Assembly: GCA_949152475.1 (NCBI GenBank)
Contig: OX424570.1
Span: forward strand, 15,992,694 to 16,056,693
Length of the DNA stretch: 64,000 nt
From: Terebella lapidaria
Taxonomy: Eukaryota; Annelida; Polychaeta; Terebellida; Terebellidae
Reading direction: 5' to 3'
The notes beneath the pieces are model-generated. The model had not been told where the DNA came from. It worked only from the letters and a program-made list of their open reading frames with translations, and did not search any database. The position numbers and the translations under genes were made by a program. This document shows positions 35,216 to 48,246 of this stretch, in pieces (position 1 is the stretch's first letter; each line of letters starts with the position of its first letter).

Positions 35216-36435
35216 GTTTATGTGTCCAAGTTGTGTACAGCAGGTAGATAGAAAAAACATGGAGTGAGAATGACAAATAACACGAAAAGCTAAGCACGGT
35301 GGCTCATTTCTGCCACATTTATTCCATTTATTTTTTTCTCAACAAAAAACCCCCAGAAATACAAAACAAATATTGTTATTACACCTGGCGCAAACGGTTT
35401 GCAACGTGGAGAAAGAAGTTTCCTCCACATGACAAATGCTCACTCGGTGAAGCAAACGTTTTCAACAAGGGTCGAAAAGTAGCAAACGTTTCATACCTGA
35501 GCTAGATAGTTTCCTGTTTGAGCTGTGAACTTTTAGCAGCGAATAACCCTTCAACGTAGCAAATACTTGCGTGAAAACAACTGTCTTCATACAAACATTC
35601 GTTCAACGTACATAGGCTACAGTTTCAACGCATCACATACTATTTACTCCGTGTAGGAACAAACGTTTGCTCTGCACAGTGGATATTTGCTCCGTGGAGC
35701 AAAATTTGCTTCTTCGTAGCAGGCAAACTATTAGCTTAGTGTGTGATTATAATACTCACGATATTTCAGGAACAAAATATAATGAGTGTGGCAGAATAAG
35801 CCACCGTATTTCAATGTAAAATCACTGAACCGGGTATGGAATATTATTACAAACTTCACTGGTGCATGGGTGTCAAAAGGCTATACGAATGTGAAATGTG
35901 ACAGACCAGGCGAGCGAAATGAACGACAGAAGGACCTAGCTACTCAAATAGTGCGTGTCGAGTTGAGGTCAAGCAAGTACTTCCCCTAAAGGTGAAGTTA
36001 ATCGACAAGAATATAATTGCACTCAAGACGGTAATATGTATATGGGCCTACGTGATAATGAAATTACGTTATGATTTGAGCAGTACCTGCTCATTTTATG
36101 TTCAATAATATTCTGATTCTGATATTCAGTCCGTATATTACCAAAATGCAAATCAATGAGCATTGATAGTCCGTAAATTATCAAACGCACAAATCACGTC
36201 CAAGATGGCGCACATCACGTCCAAGTCACATCCAAGATGGCGAAAGCTGATCCAAATGAATCGCCCGCAGGCGATCCAAAAATGAACCTAGCCATGGGCG
36301 TAGATAGAGGTTCGGCAAGGGGGGGTTCCAGAAACAGCGAGTCGAAGCCCCAAATCGGTCTGGGGGCACGGGTGGCGCCGTAAGCGTTTCATGTGTGCCA
36401 GGGCCCATTCGGGGTTCGCCCAATATGGTAGTCAG
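35216..36435. other. Intergenic region upstream of gene E: no gene seen
   Basis: Contains decayed repeats of gcaaacgtttt / gtagcaaatactt type (35,395-35,725) and a copy of the ggtctgggggc dispersed repeat (36,290-36,420). Short open frames here have no recognisable features. The promoter of gene E presumably lies in the first few hundred bases above 35,215; no TATA box was recognised. Confidence 0.5.
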
Positions 36436-36439
36436 CATT

Positions 36440-36560
36440 CCTACTAGCTCGGCTAGTGGGATATCCCTTTAGCTCACTTGGTAGAGTGTTGGACTACCGT
36501 TCTTGGGGTCCTGGGTTCGAATCCACTCTCGGGCAAGTGGATTTTTCCGAACCCTGTAAC
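36440..36560 (+). repeat. tRNA-derived SINE head (A and B boxes)
   Basis: tagctcacttggtagagtgt (from 36470) is an RNA polymerase III A-box-like tRNA D-arm, and ggttcgaatcc (36514-36524) is a canonical B box. The anticodon stem and T stem do not pair fully, and the same sequence recurs at 33,345-33,428, so this is a SINE head and not a working tRNA gene. Confidence 0.7.
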
Positions 36561-38400
36561 ATATGAATTCTAGGAGCACCTGAAATGAATTCTGGAGATA
36601 TCCAGTGAAGTCTGAAAGTGAATTTTGGTGGTTCAGTTTTCTATGATGAGTTTTTTTCTCTGAGAATATATAGAGTGATCTAGCCTAATTTCGGACACCA
36701 CCAGAAATCGGACACTTCATGATTTACCGCCAAAATCAACATCAGTTATTTTGCCACAAACGAATTTTTTCAAGCACTGAAATGAACCAAATATTTGTTG
36801 TCTTTGGTGCTCTAAAGAACTCTCTGCAAAGTGAGGTATCTACAGGAGGTATCTACTTCGATAAATTCCCTAACGTTCAGTCGTTCACTTCCCTGTTAGT
36901 ATTTAGTGTCGGAAAACTGTATGGTTACTCTACTATCCGAAAATAGACTATGTATTTCATGCCCCTTTTTCTCAATTTTATTTTGAATACTACTGGATTA
37001 CAAATTATGACTCAAATTCGAACCAGGAGGTCCATGAACATGTGACACTTGTATCGAATGCGAATCTATGAATGTGACCGAAAATATGACTGCAAGTAAC
37101 TTCAGTAATTGACGTAGTATGAATGTATATCACACTAAATGAAGAGGCGGCACCTCGCGGCCGGGGTTCTGGGGCCCGGGCCCAAGAAGACAGAGCCTTT
37201 TTCATTTTCTGTGATAGCTTCCTGGCCTCTCCTGAGTATACATTTCACACAAACTCACCTGAATCACATGTTTTAAATTCAGCAATTGTTATTAAATCCA
37301 AATTGATTATTTTTTTACCATTATTACCAAATATTACCAATACCAAGATGATTATATTCCGAAGCATTTAGTGACGAAAATACATTAGAACTAATATATA
37401 TTCCCCAAACAAATGCACCATATCCCAATCAAATAGCATCAATTTACGTCAATTACTTGAGCCAAAATTGGAACTTGCATGGGAACGGTCAACCATGATA
37501 AATGAGAGGGGTCCAGTGGAAGAAAAATGGGGGTCCAGAACCCTTGAATACCCCCCCCCCCCCCCCCAAATCCGCTCTTGTGGTCAACCATCGATGGGAT
37601 ATAACGGGGTATTTTATGCATAATACTGACTGTTTGCTGTTGAATCACCCCCCCCCCCCCGTATCTAGTTCCATGCTAACTCAGGCCTTGTCATAAAACA
37701 TCACGTATCATTATTCACTGATTGTTCAAACAAACCAGAACGGGATTCTTGTTAGTCTCCCACACTTGTCCACATATTTGGCATGCGTTTGCTAGTAGCT
37801 TGAAGAACATGACACTCTTTTGATCAGTTACGTGATCGCGAATTATAATTGAAAAACCTTTATTATGTGACATAAAACATACATGTGCTCATCAGAATCG
37901 ATCCTACATTCGATCCGGCTCTGCGACAGAATATGTTATATTTTCGAAATCAAAACCTATTTGAGTCGAAATATATCAACACCATAAAACATGCCCCCAT
38001 AAGTACCGAAAACTAACACCAGTTCACGTCAAATAATAAACAAAATACGGATTTTCGTTGAGGTCCGTACGAGTTTTGATCAGTGGCTTGCTGGCAATGC
38101 GCGAAAATGCGCAAATTTCACTGGACCCCGTAGATCTCATGAAAGTCATCACTCGGTTTTACTCGGTAATTTCCGTAGCTCGAAACGGACCAATGGCTAC
38201 TGAGGGCAGAGCACGAGCTTCCATGGCTTCATTTCGCGGCATGTGCGTGCCCCCACAGGTGCACGTGAAAGAGGCGAAACATGAAACGTGATGTTTCATG
38301 AAAAGGCCTGAGTTAATGACTTTTTGCAGATTTATGTGTGTTTGTATCATATGTCTAGTCCATACGAGTCGAGTTATTACGGTGCTTCCGATAGGACATG
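36561..38400. other. Intergenic, no gene seen; poly-C tracts
   Basis: Two long C runs (about 37,551-37,567 and 37,647-37,660) sit in diverged repeat sequence that looks like the complement of the poly-G repeat at 26,490. Open frames are short and without family features. Confidence 0.45.
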
Positions 38401-38404
38401 ATGA

Positions 38405-38690
38405 AAAGACCTACTCCGTTCGCATGAAGTAGTAAGTCGTTTGCACGAAGTAGTGAGTTGGTACACACGAAAAAGCAGGTATTTCCCTTGAAATAGCAAG
38501 TCGTTCTCACGAATTAGTAAATCGTTTGCATGGAGTATTGAGTCATTTGAACGAAATACTATGTCGTGTGCACGAAGTACTATTCGCTAACACGAAGTAC
38601 CAAGTCGTTCACACGAAGTACTAAATCATTTGCCAGTAGTACTGAGTCGTTCACACGATGTACTACAAGTCATTTGCACGACCAAGTGTT
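38405..38690. repeat. Degenerate minisatellite of about 23 bp
   Basis: Roughly a dozen units built on aagtcgtttgcacgaagtagt, with variation in each unit (cgttcacacgaagtac, tcatttgcacg). Lies in the intergenic region 3' of gene F. No known function. Confidence 0.75.
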
Positions 38691-39309
38691 ATATACGTAG
38701 ATCACTGGCAGGAATGATTATTACAATCAGCATACGCAAATTTCCAAAACATTTAATCCTATTCAATATTCAAAACGCCATTTTCTTAGCACGGCCTCGA
38801 TTTGAGCACTCGGTCAACTAAGATCACCGATTGATGCTTGGGACTTTCCACGTGCTTATAATACAAACATCTGCTTTAAAGTCAAGCCTCCACCAAAGAC
38901 CACTTCAGACATTTTGTGATGGACATGAATATTAATCATCATAGCTCAAGCTTCCTATAAATTTGCCCATTTCACCTTCAAAGTTAAGGTGAAACAGTAG
39001 CCGGCTGCAACAAACTAATGGCCACTGTACTAGTTGCGATATTTTTGATAAAGGAACACAATTTCGAGAAAATTCATCTAGCATAATCTGAAAATGAAGG
39101 ACAACCGAAGCCGAACACGATAAACTCATCACCTTCATATGGCACGTTGAGCTAATTGAAATGACGTGTAGTGATACTCAAAGCAGTATATTCTGGCAAA
39201 TAAACAAAACAATATTTAAATACGGATGATTTAGGAAAACCCACAACAATTTATCAGTCTTTATTGGCTGGAAAGCTAAAGAAAAGGTCAATGTGCTTTT
39301 TAATGATAT

Positions 39310-42300
39310 TTATTCATCTTTTATCCCCGAATACGATTCACTGTTGAGTTCTTCTAGAGAGGTTTCACTCGTATCCAAAGAATCCAGTGTATATGACTGT
39401 TTTGATCCGTGTATTTGTTGACGTTTAACTTTGACAAGGATGTACATAAGCACACTCAGTATCGCCGATATCATAGCAGAAGATCCGATCATCAGGAAAC
39501 TTCCAAAATAGTTCCCAGTTTTATCCTTCAGCCATCCTGCAAGAGAGATGCGATTACATTATAATTTGGATTAGTTATCATGTAATCTGTTATAGAGTGA
39601 GGTATTCATTACACAAAGTTATGTTGATTCAGCACTGTATTATATTGTTGTTAAAATTGTGGAATGAGATAATCCACAAAACCCTATTCATGTGTGTTTT
39701 ACCCTGTTTGGTGCATGTGATCAAAGGTATAGAAAATCTTTGAACTAATTGACGCTACTTTTTAATAATCACCATAACTTACCAGCAAATGGCGCTCCTA
39801 TCACAGACCCCGGCAACGTGAATAAACGAAAAATAGCAAATCCCTTGGCGTAGTTTTCTGTTCCAATAACTTCAACAATTGCTAGGAACACGGCTACGTT
39901 AACACCTGTCGTGGAATAAAACAAAAATAATAAATCAGAATTACTTGCTTTTCATATCCAGAACAAAAACAGAGCAAAATTCAACAAGTAATCCATCAAT
40001 ATTTCTCACACAAAAAAAAAACGAATATCAATTAACAAACACGATTCATGCACCATAAAAACTCAACTCATTAATTTATGTGAATAAATAGTTCATATGT
40101 TTAGGTATAGGCCTGCTCCTTCGTGATCCCGATTACATTTACAAATGGTCCTAGCACTTTATCTTCTGTTTGAAGCACGCAGTTCTAATTGATCATGGCC
40201 ATTGTAAAGTCGGCGCATAATTTATTGGCGCGAACCTATCTCGTCATATCTCAGAATTTACTGACTTGTATTAATTGAAAACGTGAAAACGGCAACATGA
40301 CAATTACGAATCAATGGCTGTTTTTCTGTCGAGTGCGTTTCTCGTCCGTATATTCAGAAAAATATATTTCCTTATGGGGTTTTAACATGGGAATTCTAGC
40401 TTGCCATTTTGATGTTGTATGGGATGGAGACAAATCAATGGAACAACCGACCTGAATAGGGGCCATCTAAAAAAAAAAATACAATGGTCACAAATGAAAA
40501 TTTGTTTTATTACTCGTGCTTGAGAACATTTGGTATTCAAGACATCGCAATCACACAATATCCATACTAGTTATTCAGGCCGAATCTGATCATACATCTA
40601 ACAGTTAGTGAAGGGCAATTTCATGTTACGCTCGTAGTTATTTATACATGTAGATATAGGGTACGTGTATTTTGGATCATCTGCCAAGAAATATAGGCCT
40701 ATGAGCGGTACGTTGAAATTTATTTGGATCAATATTATTATCACATTATTATGATCAATATGTTGCTTGAATGATCAACAGCGCAATCCTGCACAGAAAT
40801 TTTAGCATTTTTCTGAAATCAGGCATGACAACTTTGAGACATCCCTTAACCAACACTGGGAAATACTTGCCCCAAATCCTCGATTCATATATTGTTGACT
40901 ATTGAATATGTTCATTTGCTTAGCGATAACAATGTACTGCAACCAAACATAATTTTATGTCCTATTCTGCCTGTGACATATAGTTTTTCACCCAAATATA
41001 CAAATACTATTCAGCCATTCCGGGACACCAAGCTGTGACCACTCTCGGCTGTGACCACTATCCGTTTTTGAACAGCATAACGCCATCACATGTTATTTGT
41101 CCGACCGTTGCATACCACTGGTCAGACCAATGATTTTTCTTTGCATTAATGAGCTGTTGCATTGGCATTCACCACTGTTTTGACTGTACATGCTTTCCCG
41201 GTCGATGTTGCAGTGGTAAAATCCCATTTAGAATCGTATTTATTGAAATACTATTCTTCTGTGTGAAAAACAAAATTCGAATTCACGTCAGTAACTTTGG
41301 TCACAGGCTTGTTCAAACGATGCCCGAATTTCATATAATACAAGTCAGTAAGTTCCGAGATTTCATGAGATATGTTTGCGCCAATAAATTATGCGCCGAC
41401 TTTAGTATTGACCAAAGACAATACGTCACAACAGCAGCTCATCGGCCCATAATATTATGTCATGGTGCATTAAATGTTTATGATATCTCACCCTCGTACA
41501 ATCCCATCATCACCATGGCAACGATAAACATGGTGTAATTTGTTGCTATGGCGACGAGATATCCACTGCTGGCGAGTAGCAATGCCCCAAATGTGAGGTG
41601 GAGAATTGGTCCGATGAAGTCGTAATTCAGTGTAAAACTGTAAACAATCTTGGAGATCAAATTAAATACGCCTATTATTGTCATTAGAAATGCGGCCTTA
41701 GACTCCAGTATATCTTGGAAGATAGCAGCGCTCACTGTATGGGACAGCAACCCCCAAGTACTGATTGCGATGAACATCTTGTAAAATATACAAAGTAGAA
41801 ATGGTCCATTCTTTAAGACGGAAAAATCCATCATGTCTTTCATGACTAGGATGAATTGTGTTGTAACTGATGGTGCGTTTTTCACGGGCACTGTTTCTTT
41901 ATGCAACAAAGCCGAATCTTCAGTCTTTTCGATTGAAATTCCATGACGTCCTGCTTCCAACGGTGACCAAACGAAGAGCGACATAAAGACGCCTTGCAGG
42001 CAGATACCGCCCAATACCAGAACGCCTCCGGAAAGTCCATAAGCTTGGAGTAAGCCATCGGTCATCATGGGCCCAATCAGAGCTCCCAAGGAAAAGCCAA
42101 TAGTTGCAACGCCCGTGGCTAAGCCTCTATTGGTATCAAAACACTCCTGCACAACCGTCATTGTAGCTATGAACAGGGCACCCAATCCAACACCTAAGAT
42201 AACAGAAAAGGTGATTTTGCCCTTTGCATAAAGTTTTAATTTACCCTCAAGGTTCATTTTACCCTCAATGCATCATAGAACAAAGAATGACTCTGTCTTT

Positions 42301-45300
42301 TGTATAACGTTTTCAATGATTATTTCGTGATAATATTTATAATAATTATGGATTTTTTTCGAAAACTACTATTAAATCAATAATATTTATTCTTTAAGCC
42401 TGATACCTGTCACACAGCCTGTGAATGCTATAAACAGGACGACGTTTGGTGAGTAAGCTCCGAAAACAAACCCAGTCGCCGTCATACAAGACGCCACGAA
42501 ACACACGCGGCGACATCCGAACATCGTGATGAGGGGGGCAGCCACTAGACCTGGTAAATTGACAGAAAAGGAGGAATTTGAAGAGTAGGCCTAAGAGTAT
42601 TAGAAAAAAATGTCTTCCATTGACATTTGAGAAACGTTATGTATAAGTTTGAAAGAACATTTGGCAATTGGCGTAGCTCAAAGAATATGGTTCGAATAAA
42701 TTTATGAAACCGTCATGTTGTATATTTGAGATTTCAGTATATTGTGATTTCAGTGCGATTGAACGTCTCACGAAACATTTACAATTCCGATACCTCTGAT
42801 ATCTATATTCAGCTCTAGATAATTCCCATATTAAACTAGACGTCAAGGCCTAAAGATGCCTTGGAGGCATTTCGGTGTGATGATTAATTTATAATATATA
42901 CTAGATATCGACGGAAATGAATAATGTCGACTCCGCAAAAAAATTTACAGTTAAAATAATACCCCTTAGACATGTTTGTCTAGCGCGACGAGTCCGAAAA
43001 TAACGTCCGTTTCGCTCTACGACACACCGTTCTCGAGATATCGACTAAAACGAAAAATGCCGACTCGGCAAAAAAATTTCGGGTCAAGGTCAAAGTTCAT
43101 CCATAATACCCCTTAGACATGTTTGTCTAGGGCGACGAGTCCGAAAATAACGTCCGTTTCGCTCTACGAAGCATCGTTTCCGAGATATCGACGAAAACGA
43201 AAAATGCCGACTCGGCAAAAAAATTTTGGGTCAAGGTCAAAGTCCATCAATAATACCCCTTAGACATGTTTGTCTAGGGCGACGAGTCCGAAAATAACGT
43301 CCGTTTCGCTCTACGACGCACCGTTTCCGAGATATCGACGAAAACGAAAAATGCCGACTCGGCAAAAAAATTTTGGGTCAAGGTCAAAGTTCATCCATAA
43401 TACCCTTAAGACATGTTTGTCTAGGGCGACGAGTCCGAAAATAACGTCCGTTTCGCTCTACGACTCACCGTTTCCGAGATATCGACGAAAACGAAAAATC
43501 CCGACTCGGCAAAAAAATTTCGGGTCAAGGTCAAAGTTCATCCATAATACCCTTAAGACATGTTTGTCTAGGGCGACGAGTCCGAAAATAACGTCCGTTT
43601 CGCTCTACGACTCACCGTTTCCGAGATATCGACGAAAACGAAAAATCCCGACTCGGCAAAAAAATTTCGGGTCAAGGTCAAAGTTCATCCATAATACCCT
43701 TAAGACATGTTTGTCTAGGGCGACGAGTCCGAAAATAACGTCCGTTTCGCTCTACGAAGCACCGTTTCTGAGATATCGACGAAAACGAAAAATGCCGACT
43801 CGGCAAAAAAATTTCGGGTCAAGGTCAAAGTTCATCCATAATACCCTTAAGACATGTTTGTCTAGGGCGACGAGTCCGAAAATAACGTCCGTTTCGCTCT
43901 ACGAAGCACCGTTTCTGAGATATCGACGAAAACGAAAAATCCCGACTCGGCAAAAAAATTTCGGGTCAAGGTCAAAGTTCATCCATAATACCCTTAAGAC
44001 ATGTTTGTCTAGGGCGACGAGTCCGAAAATAACGTCCGTTTCGCTCTACGAAGCACCGTTTCTGAGATATCGACGAAAACGAAAAATGCCGACTCGGCAA
44101 AAAAATTTCGGGTCCAGGTCAAAGTTCATCCATAATACCCTTAAGACATGTTTGTCTAGGGCGACGAGTCCGAAAATAACGTCCGTTTCGCTCTACGAAG
44201 CACCGTTTCTGAGATATCGACGAAAACGAAAAATGCCGACTCGGCAAAAAAATTTCGGGTCAAGGTCAAAGTTCATCCATAATACCCCTTAGACATGTTT
44301 GTCTAGGGCCACGAGTCCGAAAATAACGTCCGTTTCGCTCTACGACACACCGTTTCCGAGATATCGACGAAAACGAAAAATGCCGACTTGGCATAAAAAT
44401 TTCGGGTCAAGGTCAAACTTCATCAATAATACCCCTTAGACATGTTTGTCTAGGGCGACGAGTCCGAAAATAACGTCCGTTTCGTTCTACGACGCACCGT
44501 TTCCGAGATATCGGCGAAAACGAAAAATGCCGACTCGGCAAAAAAATTTCGGGTCAAGGTCAAAGTTCATCAATAATACCCCTTAGACATGTTAGTCTAC
44601 GGCGACGAGTCCGAAAATAACGTCCGTTTCGCTCCACGACTGACCGTTTCCGAGATATCGACGAAAACGAAAAATGCCGACTCGGCAAAAAAAATTTGGG
44701 GTCAAGGTCAAAGTTCATCCATAATACCCCTAAGACATGTTTGTCTAGGGCGACGAGTCCGAAAATAACGTCCGTTTCGCTCTACGACGCACCGTTTCCG
44801 AGATATCGACGAAAACGAAAAATCCCGACTCGGCAAAAAAATTTGGGGTCAAGGTCAAAGTTCATCCATAATACCCCTTAGACATGTTTGTCTAGGGCGA
44901 CGAGTCCGAAAATAACGTCCGTTTCGCTCTACGACGCACCGTTTCCGAGATATGCAGGATGCCTAAAGAATGACTCAGCAAAAAATTATTTCGACCTCTA
45001 GGTCAAAGGTCGTTTGACGTATCGATCCCAAAATCAATAGGGTTCTTCCCTGTTGATATATAAACCTCCGTGCAAAATTCTGCAACTATTGCCTGAATAT
45101 TTTTCGAGTTATCGTCCGGAAACCAAGTTTCAAGATCAGCCTCGATTTCATCCTCAAGGACCTCACGGACCTCGGAGCCGGACCAAAAAAAATAATACAC
45201 CCTAGGGATGTTTGTCTAGGGCGACGAGTCCGAAAATAACGTCCGTTTCGCTCTACGATGCACGGTTTCTGAGATATGCAGGAAGCCTCAAGGATGAATC

Positions 45301-45603
45301 AGCAAAAAATTATTTCGACCTCTAGGTCAAAGGTCGTTTGACAGATCGATCCCGAAATCAATAGGGTTCTTCCCTGGTGGCATATGAACCTCCATGCAGA
45401 GTTCTGCAACTATTGCGTAAATATTTTTCCAGTTATCGTCCGGAAACCAAGTCTCAAAATTAGCCTTGATTTCATCCTCACGGACCTCACGGACCTCGGA
45501 TCCGGCTCAAAAAGAATAGGGTTCTTCCACATATCATTTCTGACTTGTGGTCCGTCAAGGCAATCTAAAGTTATCGTCCGGAAACCAAAAGTGGCGGAAG
45601 AAG

Positions 45604-45637
<34 letters not shown>

Positions 45638-46098
45638 CTGCTAAAACCATAAAGGCATTTCTGCCGAAATGCCTTAATGATATGGATCTAATGTGATTAC
45701 CTATAAAGCTTTGATATTTATATTAAATGACAGATATAATATGAAAAATCTGCGTTTAACCTACCAATAACACAAAATGCCAAATGGAAGGCGAGGGTCA
45801 ATGTTCCAACGACTCCTTCATTCGTGTCATATTTATCCTTCACGTATTCATACCAGACGCCGTAACCCATCTGCACAAGCACAACGATGAAATTCAAGCA
45901 GCTAACTGCCAGTAAACAAATCCAACTTGACGATGGCTCGATTTCTCCTTTGTCATTTCTTCGAAGACATTGCTTGACGGATGGCACTCTGCATGAAATT
46001 GGAGAGCATTCCTTTTCGCAACAGCAGCAACAACAATAATTACGACATTTCAATGACGAATGGTCAGAATTTGATATCAAAGTTCTACGTTCATCCAT
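39310..46098 (-). CDS. SLC16-like MFS carrier, gene F, five exons on minus strand
   Basis: Exons in transcript order: 46098-45765, 42550-42407, 42193-41492, 39905-39783, 39536-39310 (stop TAA). Predicted protein about 509 residues, the most diverged of the six. It starts MDERRTLIS, has a longer cysteine-rich N-terminus (NYCCCCCCEKEC), EPSSSW at TM1, FGCRRVCF, LSGGVLVLGG (closest in the window to the SLC16 GGFLILGG-like motif), SVLKNGPFLL and a serine/glutamate-rich C-terminal tail of about 40 residues. Internal exons keep phase 1 and lengths divisible by three. Intron 1 (42,551-45,764) is nearly all satellite-bearing element; intron 3 (39,906-41,491) shows no recognisable gene. Function as a transporter is inference from family pattern. 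Confidence 0.8.
42955..44955. repeat. 147-bp satellite array, about 13.6 units
   Basis: Unit runs gacatgtttgtctagggcga ... taacgtccgtttcgctctac ... gccgactcggcaaaaaaa ... ggtcaaggtcaaagttcatc. Spacing of gacatgtttg is exactly 147 bp (for example 42969 and 43116). Because 147 is divisible by three, open frames run through many units. Each unit has tcaaggtca and aggtcaaagttca. Confidence 0.95.
44956..45535. repeat. Longer repeat unit of about 280 bp, 1.7 copies
   Basis: Begins as the 147-bp unit (gtttgtctagggcgacgagt) but continues tatgcagga(t/a)gcct, ttatttcgacctctaggtca, aggtcgtttgac, aatagggttcttccctg, attctgcaactattgc and cctcacggacctcgga. Two tandem copies, the second truncated. Confidence 0.8.
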
Positions 46099-46810
46099 TT
46101 TACGCCTGTTGCTCTTTCTGTTACCGGTCCACAATATGCGCCACAGTGACTCTCATAGCTTTTATTTTGTTTATTAACGAGGAATTTCAGGACAAACTCG
46201 ACGAAGTCAACAAAGCATGAAGACATTGATTAATAGGCTACAACTCACATTATGCTGCTTTTACAGTGTGCGGGACAGGCCTACACGTAGATGTGAATCA
46301 TGCCGCCAGCGTGTAAGACAGCCAGCCAATATTTCAGGCCCAAAAAAGGCAGGGTCTACATTTTAACTGCGTGTATACGATGACCACGCTGGGTCGTATA
46401 GAGTGATACTGATAGGTGATGTTACCCCACTCCCTAGTCTCAGCTTTTAAGAGTTATTGTCCGATGACTCCGTTGACCCACCTTTAACACCTTCAACAAT
46501 CGCAGCCCCAGTATCATATCCTGCGCCTCCCTCTACATTCAATATCAAAAAGGTGCGAAACGGGTTAAATGGTATGTTTTCTGCGGACGAGTAGTATTAA
46601 GGAACAGTGTACGGTAGTTGGGCCCTAATCGCTCAGACCGTCAATCTGGCCTTAAGAGTTGTCATGGTTGAACACCTTTTCAGTGAAGCATAGGCGTACA
46701 CCTCGTACATATTACCTCGTACCCCGTACAAATTACCCCGAACAACAGTAATCCCGTCGCAGTAATCGGTCCGTACAATGAAAGCTCGAGGAATGAGTCG
46801 TGTAATTAAT
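46099..46810. other. Upstream region of gene F, no other gene seen
   Basis: The promoter of gene F should lie just above 46,098. No TATA box or other clear regulatory site was recognised; short open frames have no known features. Confidence 0.4.
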
Positions 46811-48209
46811 GCCCCCATCACACCAGAGCCCAATCTCACTGCGGTCGCACTACGCTCAAAGATATGGATCGATCGTGGTGGGAGCGGGGTCAATTGTTTA
46901 TTTTATGAGCTTCCACGCCAATAGTGCGACCCAGGACGTCTTTATCCCGATCTCATTGCGGACAACAAGCTTTTATCACGCTCTATGCCACGACCAACAG
47001 CACGCCTGCATCACGCTTACAGCGTGCTCACCACATCTTTATTGTGACCGTGCTGATGGTAATATGATCAAACAACGCTCCTCACGCTCACAACCACGCG
47101 CCGAGCAAGCTCGTAGTGCGACTGATACACGCGTCGAAAGACTGTTATCTTGTTGCTCAAATGAATCTGTGATTTGCCTTCGTGTGCATGAAAATTGCGT
47201 TCAAATAAGAATATTTGCATAAGAATGTGTTGCTGTGAAACAATTGGTGAGAAATGAATTTGAAGTTAAATTGAAAATGTCATTCCCAGACAACAGAATA
47301 TTTTTGTTGTAGTTTGACGCCCAGTTTTGAAAGTTTTTTTTTAAATAAAAATATTACAGTATGCGAATGTTTAGAATCCGTACAGTCCCAGGTTGCGCAC
47401 GCTGATTGGCTCGCAACCTTATCACTTTTTATGGTTGAGCCATATAAGTTTCCAGAATGTGGAATGCAATGCACCCTGATATGGCTGGACACGTGACCCG
47501 AGTTGACCAATAGCAATTAATACAAAAATGCCAGTCAAGTAATAATCACTAAATTATGGTAGTTTACTACATGAATATTACCATATCATCGACAAATTCA
47601 TACGGTTCATGTTCCTGATGATATATTCCCGATTTACTGCTACTAGGGATGTTTCATATGCACGTTCGTGGAGGCACGAACAGCACGAAGTACGAACCGC
47701 ACGAACAGGCTGATCTGAAGGGGACCGGTTGTTGCTTCAGAACAGACTACGCATAAATTACCACAACCTCAGTCTGAGCGACGCGGAGACGACCAATGCA
47801 TCAACTGTATACGGGCCGCGACTTAATTTGCATTGTGTTTCTAAATTTATCGTCCGCTGTGTGCTATAATTAGTAAAAGGTGTTATTATAGTAATAATAG
47901 TAAATATCTTTGATTTATGGAAATACATTTGCCGTGACATCAGTTATATATTGCTATAATGTAAACCTTTTCACACCAAACTGTCGAAGTGTGATTAATG
48001 AATGTGATTTACATTGTCTGGTCCCAGCTGAGAATATATTTATGCAATGTATATATTTTTGGCATATTCTCCAAGCCAAAGAAAGTGTTACGAATACTGT
48101 ACATAGATCTATATTTTTTGGCCAAAACAGTGTGTATGAAATACATGTTAAAACAACGTACAATATTGAAGAATAGTGGATATAGGACATTGGACAGTAC
48201 AAGTATACA

Positions 48210-48246
48210 TTCCGAGTGGGTATTCAGAGTATGATCACTCGGAATT
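48210..48246. repeat. Perfect 10-bp hairpin
   Basis: attccgagtg and cactcggaat separated by 17 bases. Role unknown; could be chance. Confidence 0.4.

Larger units (their letters stand above)
42843..45676. mobile_element. Hairpin-bounded, satellite-bearing element filling intron 1 of gene F
   Basis: The left edge has a small hairpin (atgcct tgg aggcat, 42856-42870, then ttcgg) and the right edge has a perfect 10-bp stem hairpin of aaggcatttc with a 4-base loop (45653-45676). The ends are related in inverted orientation (aggcatttcgg versus ccgaaatgcct). Between them are the 147-bp array, a 280-bp unit repeated about 1.7 times and a poly-A run (45,604-45,636). The layout recalls short non-autonomous Helitron-like elements with tandem cores described in molluscs; that is analogy, not proof. 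Confidence 0.55.

Noticed and set aside
36470..36541. Functional tRNA gene
   Set aside because: A and B boxes are good, but the anticodon stem and T stem mispair and the sequence recurs with a shared tail at 33,345, so it is a SINE head.
38405..38690. CRISPR-like array
   Set aside because: Units of about 23 bp run directly into each other without unique spacers, and this is an animal genome.
43270..44292. 340-codon open frame of seven repeats rich in arginine and serine
   Set aside because: It is the 147-bp satellite read in one frame; 147 is divisible by three so any open unit stays open. The other strand and the flanking units behave the same way, and there are no splice or start signals specific to it.
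42955..44955. Hammerhead-like sequence in the 147-bp satellite (gacgagtccgaaaataacgtcc)
   Set aside because: It has GAGTCC and CGTCC but not the CUGANGA and GAAAC cores in the right places.
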